This document shows positions 6,753 through 11,339 of a stretch of DNA of 11,339 nt, piece by piece. Source of the stretch: UBA1372 sp964496075. Its GTDB lineage: Bacteria; Patescibacteriota; Microgenomatia; UBA12405. The stretch's first letter is position 1. Every line of letters begins with the position of its first letter. The notes beneath the pieces were generated by a model. It worked only from the letters and a program-made list of their open reading frames with translations, had not been told where the DNA came from and searched no databases. Made by a program: the position numbers and the translations under genes. The DNA is taken from the NCBI GenBank assembly GCA_964496075.1, contig CAZBXB010000021.1:1-11339 (forward strand), given 5' to 3'.

Positions 6753-6761
6753 ATTTTATCA
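6753..6761 (-). promoter_or_regulatory. Extended -10 TGA-TAAAAT before jag
   Basis: TTGTGATAAAAT, then AGCCAC, then ATG: a 6-base gap. The 12 bases preceding the gap are nearly the same as those before rpmH (TTTGTGATAAAAT). This places a probable promoter in the 29-base gap between yidC and jag. Confidence 0.55.
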
Positions 6762-6775
6762 CAATAGAATCAGCC

Positions 6776-7549
6776 TTATTTCTTATCTAGCTTACTCACT
6801 CCTACTTGCTGTACCACCGTCATGGCTGAATTTATGAACCAATACAAAAGTATTCCTACGTTAAATCTCCAGCCTATAAACACTGTCATCAATGGCATCA
6901 TATACATCGACTGACTCCTCATCGCCGACGTCATATCGTCCTCTTTATCTTTTGTCTTTTTGGCTACTACCTTATCAGTTTCCGCCGTTGGCATCATCAA
7001 TTTTGCTCCCAAAAACTGAAGTCCGGCCGAGCCTAAAAGTAAAAATATTGGCAATATCATTGTTCCAACTACTCCCGAGCTAAAAGCGGCCGATGGTATA
7101 GTTGCCAAATCAGACCCCAAAAAGGATGTGTTAACCGAAAAGTCAGGTGCCACTTGTAAAAAATTAAACAGGTACGTATTCAGTTTACCTACATCTATCG
7201 CTCCCGTCGAAAATGACACCAATTTTTGAAATGAATTATAAAAAAGAATCAAGACCGCAATTTGCAAAATTTGCGGTAAACAGCCGGACATTGGATTAAC
7301 TCCGGCACTTGTATACAGTTTCATTTGTTCTTTGGATAACACTTGCTTATCGTCGCCATACTTCTTCTTTAGTTCAGCTAATTTTGGAGCCAATTTCCTC
7401 ATTACCTTTGCTGATTTTATCGAAGGTATAAGTAAGGGCAGTAATGCAAACTTTACAATCAAAGTCATCACTACAATCGCCCAACCCAAACTATTAAAGC
7501 CCAAAGTTAGAGCCATTATGGCTGATACAAATATTTTTATTAAAATCAT
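6776..7549 (-). CDS. yidC: YidC/Oxa1 membrane protein insertase
   Basis: The 257-residue insertase places proteins into the cytoplasmic membrane, alone or with SecYEG. The core is clear: GWAIVVMTLIVKFALLPLLI (22-41), the charged hairpin KLAPKLAELKKKYGDD (52-67), AGVNPMSGCLPQILQIAVLILFYNSF (82-107), and C-terminal helices including WRFNVGILLYWFINSAMTVVQQ (227-248). A large N-terminal periplasmic domain is absent, as in Gram-positive-type YidC, but no lipoprotein signal with cysteine is present either. Lys33 sits where the helix-buried Arg of the hydrophilic groove normally lies (Arg73 in B. subtilis SpoIIIJ, Arg366 in E. coli). A Lys-rich loop (193-203) precedes the last helices. The start is the ATG at 7549, with TGG-TAGAAT 5 bases upstream. 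It lies between yidD and jag in the conserved order. Confidence 0.95.
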   Translation of the reverse strand: MILIKIFVSAIMALTLGFNSLGWAIVVMTLIVKFALLPLLIPSIKSAKVMRKLAPKLAELKKKYGDDKQVLSKEQMKLYTSAGVNPMSGCLPQILQIAVLILFYNSFQKLVSFSTGAIDVGKLNTYLFNFLQVAPDFSVNTSFLGSDLATIPSAAFSSGVVGTMILPIFLLLGSAGLQFLGAKLMMPTAETDKVVAKKTKDKEDDMTSAMRSQSMYMMPLMTVFIGWRFNVGILLYWFINSAMTVVQQVGVSKLDKK

Positions 7550-7554
7550 TTGCT

Positions 7555-7563
7555 ATTCTACCA
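7555..7563 (-). promoter_or_regulatory. Extended -10 TGG-TAGAAT before yidC
   Basis: GGTGATTTTTTTTGGTAGAAT (read on the minus strand) is followed by AGCAA and ATG, a 5-base gap. A similar GGTGAT plus T-run precedes the -10-like hexamer of rnpA, so the two upstream regions share more than the hexamer. Confidence 0.5.
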
Positions 7564-7589
7564 AAAAAAATCACCTAAAACGAAAAATT

Positions 7590-7790
7590 TTATACATTGT
7601 CAATTCCACCTTTAAATAGGGGATTACATCTGACTACTCTTTTTAATCCTTTCCACAAGCCTCTTCCTACTCCATATTTTTCCACTGCTCTATATGTATA
7701 TTCTGAGCAACTTGGTACGAACCTGCAATTATGCCCCCTCGACACATGTTTCTTATACCAAACCAATATTTTTAAAACTATATTCTTCAT
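7590..7790 (-). CDS. yidD: YidD membrane protein insertion efficiency factor
   Basis: This 66-residue protein is a full-length YidD (PF01809). It contains the hallmark CRFVPSCSEYTYRAVEKYG (22-40) and RVVRCNPLFKGG (51-62), with conserved cysteines at 22, 28 and 55. YidD is a small amphipathic membrane-associated protein that helps YidC-dependent insertion. It lies between rnpA (30 bases upstream) and yidC (40 bases downstream), the usual position. The start at ATG 7790 fits the family N-terminus. Unlike most neighbours it has no -10-like hexamer near the ATG and no Shine-Dalgarno sequence (the upstream bases are CAATTTACAAAA), so it is probably expressed from the rnpA or rpmH promoter. Confidence 0.95.
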   Translation of the reverse strand: MKNIVLKILVWYKKHVSRGHNCRFVPSCSEYTYRAVEKYGVGRGLWKGLKRVVRCNPLFKGGIDNV

Positions 7791-7807
7791 TTTTGTAAAT
7801 TGGATTT

Positions 7808-7821
7808 TGAAAATTGAAAAT
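7808..7821. repeat. Two copies of heptamer TGAAAAT at the rnpA 3' end
   Basis: The unit found four times in the ligase gene (5976-6003) occurs twice here in tandem, ending at the first base of the complement of the rnpA stop codon. It fills part of the rnpA-yidD gap. Confidence 0.6.
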
Positions 7822-8159
7822 TAAATGATTCCCACCATTTTCATCATATTTTCCATTTCATTTTTCACTTCATCTTGTTTTACGGTCAGCATCTTTCTTT
7901 TAACTAAAAACACCACCCATACTTTCTTTTTAATTCCTTTTAAATTAAATCTGACCGCTTCAGCCATAAGCCTTCTTATCCTATTTCTATCCACCGCTCT
8001 TTTAGAAATCTTTTTTGATATCAAAAATCCAAATTTAGTTTCTTCCACATTTTCGCTCATTACCAACATTCCAAATAAGGGAGATTGATAAAGTCGGCCT
8101 TTTTCTTTTACCGAAACAAAATCCGCCCGTTTTTTCAATATATTATCTTTAGACAACAT
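7821..8159 (-). CDS. rnpA: RNase P protein component
   Basis: This 112-residue basic protein is the protein subunit of RNase P, which helps the catalytic RNA bind and cut the 5' leader of precursor tRNA. The N-terminus MLSKDNILKKRADFVSVKEKG matches the usual L...IKK..EF..V...G. The signature is KFGFLISKKISKRAVDRNRIRRLMAEAVR (42-70), with the RNR motif at 58-60. The length is normal for the family. It lies 33 bases downstream of rpmH, the classical arrangement. A perfect TATAAT ends 5 bases before the ATG at 8159, so it may also have its own promoter. The RNase P RNA gene is not in this window. Confidence 0.96.
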   Translation of the reverse strand: MLSKDNILKKRADFVSVKEKGRLYQSPLFGMLVMSENVEETKFGFLISKKISKRAVDRNRIRRLMAEAVRFNLKGIKKKVWVVFLVKRKMLTVKQDEVKNEMENMMKMVGII

Positions 8160-8164
8160 AATCT

Positions 8165-8170
8165 ATTATA
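8165..8170 (-). promoter_or_regulatory. -10 hexamer TATAAT before rnpA
   Basis: A perfect TATAAT is followed by AGATT and ATG (5-base gap), inside the 33-base rpmH-rnpA gap. The TG dinucleotide is one base further upstream than in a standard extended -10, and there is no clear -35 box. Confidence 0.55.
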
Positions 8171-8192
8171 AACAAAAAATCACCCTCTCTCA

Positions 8193-8348
8193 TCAAGCTT
8201 TCAATTTCTTTATTACAGTCAGTCTATTTCTACCCTTAGCTCGCCTAGCTTTCAATATTTTTCTACCGGCCGCACTAGCCATCCTTTTCATAAAGCCGTG
8301 CTTTCTAACTCTTTTTTTCTTTTTTGGTTGATATGTTCTCTTTGGCAT
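8193..8348 (-). CDS. rpmH: 50S ribosomal protein L34
   Basis: This 51-codon gene runs from ATG (8348-8346) to TGA (8195-8193). The product starts MPKRTYQPKKKKRVRKHGF and contains RKILKARRAKGRNRLTV, the conserved L34 pattern (RTYQP...KRKHGF...GRKVL..RRAKGR..L). It is a very basic component of the large ribosomal subunit. It is a few residues longer than the common 44-46, with an extra Lys-rich tail (IKKLKA). It leads the rpmH-rnpA-yidD-yidC-jag block and faces away from dnaA. An extended -10 (TGA-TAAAAT) 6 bases before the ATG points to a leaderless transcript. Confidence 0.97.
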   Translation of the reverse strand: MPKRTYQPKKKKRVRKHGFMKRMASAAGRKILKARRAKGRNRLTVIKKLKA

Positions 8349-8354
8349 GCAGAT

Positions 8355-8363
8355 ATTTTATCA
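8355..8363 (-). promoter_or_regulatory. Extended -10 TGA-TAAAAT before rpmH
   Basis: TTTGTGATAAAAT is followed by ATCTGC and ATG, a 6-base gap. It is the likely main promoter of the ribosomal/insertase block. The upstream T/G-rich stretch (TTATTTTTGGTTTG) contains no good -35 hexamer, as expected if the TG extension substitutes for it. Confidence 0.6.
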
Positions 8364-8393
8364 CAAACAAACCAAAAATAAGGCTTAAATATA

Positions 8394-8456
8394 TTTTAAG
8401 CGCGCAATCATCTGAGGTGTTATACCGAAGGCGTGAGCACTGCAAAATTTGATTTA
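8394..8456. repeat. Intergenic repeat B, copy upstream of dnaA
   Basis: Same left arm (TTTTAAGCGCGCAATCATCTG, 8394-8414) and same right arm ending CACTGCAAAATTTGATTTA (8429-8456) as the copy at 4920-4990. The centre differs: here AGGTGTTATACCGA, which can form only a very small hairpin (GGT/ACC). CGCGC in the left arm and GCGTG in the right arm could pair if a G-U pair is allowed. Confidence 0.8.
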
Positions 8457-8486
8457 AGACATGTTTTAAAACTACTTCTTGCTCCT

Positions 8487-8519
8487 TGTGGAAAACTCAT
8501 ATATTATGAATGTGGATAA
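8487..8519. promoter_or_regulatory. Two DnaA boxes upstream of dnaA
   Basis: TGTGGATAA at 8511-8519 is the exact reverse complement of the consensus TTATCCACA. TGTGGAAAA at 8487-8495 differs at one position. Both face the same way and are 24 bases apart. They could serve replication initiation or DnaA autoregulation. Confidence 0.65.
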
Positions 8520-8566
8520 CCCAAACCACCCCCTTTGGAAGCATTTGCATATTCTGCCTATCCTAA

Positions 8567-8584
8567 GTTACTAAATTTAGTAAC
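8567..8584. promoter_or_regulatory. Perfect 18-base palindrome upstream of dnaA
   Basis: GTTACTAAATTTAGTAAC is identical to its own reverse complement. Its right half then forms a second inverted pair with the next bases: AGTAAC-CA-GTTACT (8579-8592). It looks like a dimer-binding operator; the binding protein is unknown. Confidence 0.6.
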
Positions 8585-8587
8585 CAG

Positions 8588-8615
8588 TTACTCTTTACTA
8601 TTTACTAATTACTAA
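8588..8615. repeat. 7-base-periodic TTACT array directly before the dnaA start
   Basis: TTACT starts at 8588, 8595, 8602 and 8609, exactly 7 bases apart, giving four TTACTNN units. The same word occurs in the palindrome just upstream (8568 forward, 8579 as AGTAA). The array ends 3 bases before the GTG start and takes the place of any ribosome site. Confidence 0.7.
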
Positions 8616-8618
8616 CCC

Positions 8619-9971
8619 GTGAATCTCGAACAAATTTGGAAAAACACGCAAGAAGAATTGAAAATCATCTTGGCTCCGGCCGTCTTCCAAACCTTTGTTT
8701 ATCCGGCCCAATTAACCAGCCTCCAAAACAAGACTGCCACCATCGCTTGTCCCAGTAATTATCTTGTCGACATGAATACTAAAAGGTATTATCACCTTTT
8801 CAAATCAGCCCTCGACAATCAAAGCAAACAAGACAATAAGCTTGAGTTCATCAATCAACAGCCAATTTTAACTCCAGCTCAATCCAAACCAGCTCCTTTG
8901 TTTGAAACCAACACTATTAAAACTAGCCCTCATAGTCTTTCATCTCAAAAAGCCGATCTTCATCCCAGATATACCTTTGACACTCTTATAGTCGGCAATA
9001 GCAACAACTTTGCTTTTGCTGCCGCCCAAGGTATAGTCAAAAACCCCGGCCTGTCATACAATCCTTTCTTCCTTTGGGGCGGAGTAGGTTTGGGCAAAAC
9101 CCATCTTATGCAAGCCATTGGCCATGAATTACTTAAGGACAATCCTAACTTAAAAGTCCGCTATTTCCCAGCCGAAACCTTCGGCAACGAGCTAATTTCC
9201 TCTCTCAAAAGCAAGGACATGACTAAGTTCAAAAGCAAATATCGCAATCTCGACTGCATTCTAGTTGATGATATCCAATTTATTGCCGGTAAAGAATATA
9301 TTCAGGAAGAATTCTTTCACACTTTTAATTCACTTCATCTGTCAGGCAAACAAATCATTTTAACTTCCGACCGAAAACCATCAGAAATTGATCGCCTTGA
9401 AGACAGACTGGTTTCTCGCTTCACAGGAGGCTTAACTGTCGATATTCAACTTCCTGATTATGAAATGAGAACCGCCATCATCAAACAAAAAGCTTCCGAA
9501 ATCAATCTTAATCTTACTCCTCAAGCCATTGACCATCTTGCTAAAAATATTCAATCAAACATTAGAGATATTGAAGGTAAACTACGCGAAATCAGTATCT
9601 TGTCCCAATCCAATCAAATCAGTCAAGTTGATACTGCTTTTTTACTTCAATTCCTTTCTATGCCACAAACTGCCTCTGATTCCAAAAATGACATTTCACC
9701 CAGACACATAGTTTCTACTTGTGCCAAATATTACAAAATCAAGACAGGTGACTTATGTGGAAAAAGTCGAAAACAAGACCTTGTTCATGCCCGTCATGTC
9801 ACGGCTTTCCTCTTAGTTGATTTTTTAAATTTACCACTAGAAAGGGCAGGGGAGATACTCGGTGGTCGTGATCACACCAGTATTATGCATGCCCGGGACA
9901 AAATCCACACTCTCTTTTCCACTAATCCTCAATTTCAAAAAGAGCTAAACCAGATAAAATCCGAATTCTAA
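8619..9971 (+). CDS. dnaA: Chromosomal replication initiator DnaA
   Basis: The 450-residue product is a complete DnaA. Domain I is at 1-75 (NLEQIWKNTQEELKIILAP). A short variable linker runs to about 110. The AAA+ domain opens at RYTFDTLIVGNSNNFAFAAA and has Walker A GGVGLGKTH (154-162), Walker B ILVDDIQF (214-221), sensor 1 LTSD (248-251), RLVSRF (263-268) with the arginine finger region, and sensor 2 near NIRDIEGKLREI (314-325). Domain IV carries the DNA-binding signature GGRDHTSIMHA (415-425). It binds DnaA boxes and opens the origin. The start is GTG at 8619, chosen because it gives the family N-terminus. There is no Shine-Dalgarno sequence and no -10-like hexamer at the spacing seen for its neighbours. 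The coding strand is C-rich over G, unusual for a leading-strand gene. Confidence 0.98.
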   Translation: MNLEQIWKNTQEELKIILAPAVFQTFVYPAQLTSLQNKTATIACPSNYLVDMNTKRYYHLFKSALDNQSKQDNKLEFINQQPILTPAQSKPAPLFETNTIKTSPHSLSSQKADLHPRYTFDTLIVGNSNNFAFAAAQGIVKNPGLSYNPFFLWGGVGLGKTHLMQAIGHELLKDNPNLKVRYFPAETFGNELISSLKSKDMTKFKSKYRNLDCILVDDIQFIAGKEYIQEEFFHTFNSLHLSGKQIILTSDRKPSEIDRLEDRLVSRFTGGLTVDIQLPDYEMRTAIIKQKASEINLNLTPQAIDHLAKNIQSNIRDIEGKLREISILSQSNQISQVDTAFLLQFLSMPQTASDSKNDISPRHIVSTCAKYYKIKTGDLCGKSRKQDLVHARHVTAFLLVDFLNLPLERAGEILGGRDHTSIMHARDKIHTLFSTNPQFQKELNQIKSEF

Positions 9972-9985
9972 ATACCTCATTTTTC

Positions 9986-10026
9986 TTTTCCACAAATTTC
10001 AGTTTTTATCCACATTTTTATCCACA
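9986..10026 (+). promoter_or_regulatory. DnaA box cluster (three sites, two perfect)
   Basis: TTTTCCACA at 9986-9994, TTATCCACA at 10006-10014 and TTATCCACA at 10018-10026 are all in direct orientation. The two perfect boxes start 12 bases apart, close to one helical turn, which suits cooperative DnaA binding. Confidence 0.75.
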
Positions 10027-10316
10027 ATTAGACTTCACTTTCCAACCAAATAAAAACCAAAACTCAGCCATCTCTTATAAGACTTACTACTCAACCAATA
10101 ACTATCTTTCAGCCATTTTTTACTTTTCTACCAGACTAACACTAAATTACCCCACTACTTATCATCTATTTCTTACTTACTCTCTTTCCCACACTCCCTA
10201 ATACTAAAGATACTATTTATATATTAAATTCTTTTGTTATTAATTACGTGTATAACTCAATCTTTGCAAAATCACCTCAATTTTATATTTCTCAAGCTTT
10301 AATAACTTTCCAAACT

Positions 10317-10325
10317 TGGTAAACT
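10317..10325 (+). promoter_or_regulatory. Weak extended -10-like TGG-TAAACT before dnaN
   Basis: TGG-TAAACT, then AATTTG, then ATG: a 6-base gap as in the minus-strand genes, but the hexamer matches TATAAT at only 4 of 6 positions. No Shine-Dalgarno sequence is present. Confidence 0.35.
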
Positions 10326-10331
10326 AATTTG

Positions 10332-11339
10332 ATGAAACTTTCTCTCTTACAAGAAAATTTAAATTTAGCCTTAACTCATCTTTCCCGCTTTATATCTACC
10401 AAAAACCAACTTCCCATCCTCTCAAATATTCTCTTTCAAACCGACGATGGTCGCCTCAAACTATCAGCCACCAATCTTGAACTAGCTCTAAACTATTGGA
10501 TCGGCGCCAAAATCGAAACAGAAGGTTCTATTGCTGTTCCCAGTAAAGAAATGGTTGAGTTTGTTTCTTATCTTCCCACCGGCAAAATTGACCTATCTTT
10601 ATCCAAAAATAATCTTTTAGAACTAGCTTCTCCTAAAGCTCAATCAACCTTTGCTACCAGCCCCACTGATGACTTTCCCGACACCTCTTCAAAAAACAAA
10701 AAATATAGCTTCACTCTCGAAAGCGATCTTCTCTTAAAAACTATCGATCAAATTTCTTATGCTGCCGCCACTGATGATTCCAGACCGGTCTTAACCGCCA
10801 CTCTCTGGCAAATTAAACCGGACTCTTATTCCTGTGTTACTACTGACGGCTTTAGACTGTCTCTAAAACAAAACAAACTTGTTAATCCAGTCAATATTGA
10901 TGGTCAGGATTCAGTTACTTTTCTAATACCCACCAGGGGACTAATCGAGTTATCCAGACTCGCCAAAAATAGCAAAACTATAGAGGTAGGTCTAACATCA
11001 GATGAAAGACAGTTAGTCTTCGTCCTAGACGATCTAGATATACTCTGTCGCCTCATTGAAGGGGATTATCCCGACTACAATAAAATCATTCCTCAAGGAC
11101 ACAAAATCAGATTATCTGCTGACAAACTTGAATTTGCTCAAGCCCTGCGTATCGCTTCAGTTTTTGCCAGAGAATCAGCCAATGTTGTTAAATTTTCAAT
11201 TTCTAAAGACAAACTTGAATTAACAGCCAATGCCCCTCAAATAGGCCAAAATAAAACATTTTTGGATGTCAATACGGAAGGGGAGGATGTTAATCTTCAA
11301 ATCGCTTTTAACTATAAATTTGTCTCCGATTTTGTCAGC
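10332..11339 (+). CDS. dnaN: DNA polymerase III beta subunit (sliding clamp), incomplete at the 3' end
   Basis: The first 336 codons of the beta clamp are present; about 30-40 residues are cut off by the window edge. The clamp is a ring-forming dimer that tethers DNA polymerase III to DNA. Recognised segments are ISTKNQLPILSNILF (21-35), DDSRPVLTATLWQ (148-160), TTDGFRLSL (170-178, compare the usual ATDGHRL) and the conserved EGDYPDYNKIIP (243-254). The three-domain clamp fold is consistent with this order. The start at ATG 10332 gives the family N-terminus MKLSLLQENL. It lies in the standard position after dnaA, on the same strand, separated by the candidate origin. As in dnaA, C exceeds G on the coding strand. 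Confidence 0.97.
   Translation, partial: MKLSLLQENLNLALTHLSRFISTKNQLPILSNILFQTDDGRLKLSATNLELALNYWIGAKIETEGSIAVPSKEMVEFVSYLPTGKIDLSLSKNNLLELASPKAQSTFATSPTDDFPDTSSKNKKYSFTLESDLLLKTIDQISYAAATDDSRPVLTATLWQIKPDSYSCVTTDGFRLSLKQNKLVNPVNIDGQDSVTFLIPTRGLIELSRLAKNSKTIEVGLTSDERQLVFVLDDLDILCRLIEGDYPDYNKIIPQGHKIRLSADKLEFAQALRIASVFARESANVVKFSISKDKLELTANAPQIGQNKTFLDVNTEGEDVNLQIAFNYKFVSDFVS

Larger units (their letters stand above)
8349..8618. other. rpmH-dnaA divergent intergenic region
   Basis: The 270 bases between the divergent rpmH and dnaA starts contain no gene. From left to right they hold the rpmH -10 element, a full copy of intergenic repeat B (8394-8456), a near-consensus DnaA box (8487-8495), a perfect DnaA box (8511-8519), an 18-base palindrome (8567-8584) and a four-unit TTACT array (8588-8615) that ends just before the dnaA start. 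Such regions often hold oriC or the dnaA control region. Two boxes alone do not settle which. Confidence 0.6.
9972..10331. other. dnaA-dnaN intergenic region, candidate oriC
   Basis: The 360 bases contain no gene. Near the dnaA end is a cluster of DnaA boxes: TTTTCCACA (9986-9994, one mismatch) and two perfect TTATCCACA sites (10006-10014 and 10018-10026), all in the same orientation. Further right is a very AT-rich stretch (about 10200-10260: ATTTATATATTAAATT and flanks), which could be an unwinding element, and a weaker reverse box CGTGTATAA (10247-10255). Clustered boxes plus an AT-rich segment next to dnaA is the common bacterial origin layout, so this is the better oriC candidate in the window. 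A weak -10-like element for dnaN is at the right end. Confidence 0.6.

Noticed and set aside
8394..8456. Riboswitch or RNA leader upstream of rpmH or dnaA
   Set aside because: The same sequence occurs at unrelated loci (4920-4990 and partly 3608-3657), so a repeat explains it better than a gene-specific leader.
9756..9764. TGTGGAAAA as a DnaA box inside dnaA
   Set aside because: It has one mismatch, is isolated, and encodes conserved-looking domain IV residues (LCGKS); probably chance.

Overview
The window reads as the chromosomal dnaA neighbourhood of a small-genome, AT-rich bacterium, most likely a member of the Patescibacteria (Candidate Phyla Radiation), perhaps Microgenomates-like. This placement is an inference. 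It rests on the gene order rpmH-rnpA-yidD-yidC-jag facing dnaA-dnaN, the shortened proteins, the DUF4012 surface protein next to glycan-export genes, and the near absence of Shine-Dalgarno sequences. No rRNA, tRNA, CRISPR array or transposase gene was seen.

Layout. Bases 1-287 (minus) hold the start of a secreted protein that runs off the left edge. It begins 2 bases after the stop of a 994-residue protein (290-3274, minus) that joins a degenerate nucleotide-sugar-epimerase-like domain, a lysine-rich linker, one membrane helix and an exported DUF4012 domain. A 407-base spacer follows. Next come a Wzx-like flippase (3682-4866, minus) and a WaaL/Wzy-like O-antigen ligase or polymerase (4988-6154, minus). 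Then comes the conserved minus-strand block jag/khpB (6252-6746), yidC (6776-7549), yidD (7590-7790), rnpA (7821-8159) and rpmH (8193-8348). A 270-base divergent spacer separates this from dnaA (8619-9971, plus). After a 360-base spacer with DnaA boxes comes dnaN (10332 to the right edge, plus, incomplete).

How the genes work together. The right half is core machinery: ribosomal protein L34, the RNase P protein, the YidD/YidC membrane-insertion pair, the RNA-binding protein Jag, the replication initiator DnaA and the sliding clamp DnaN. The left half is an envelope-glycan and surface-protein group: flippase, ligase/polymerase, DUF4012 protein and a secreted protein.

Most notable observations. 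(1) Seven of the nine complete minus-strand genes carry a TANAAT hexamer ending 5 to 7 bases before the start codon, usually as an extended -10 (TGN-TANAAT), and none has a convincing Shine-Dalgarno sequence. This suggests mostly leaderless mRNAs with a promoter per gene. dnaN has a weaker version and dnaA has none. (2) Short imperfectly palindromic DNA elements lie in frame inside the DUF4012 protein linker. (3) A different modular repeat occurs three times between genes, once supplying part of a stop codon. (4) The plus strand is C-rich over G in both the minus-strand genes and dnaA/dnaN, so the usual skew switch at dnaA is not visible. (5) A palindrome followed by a 7-base-periodic TTACT array lies directly upstream of dnaA.
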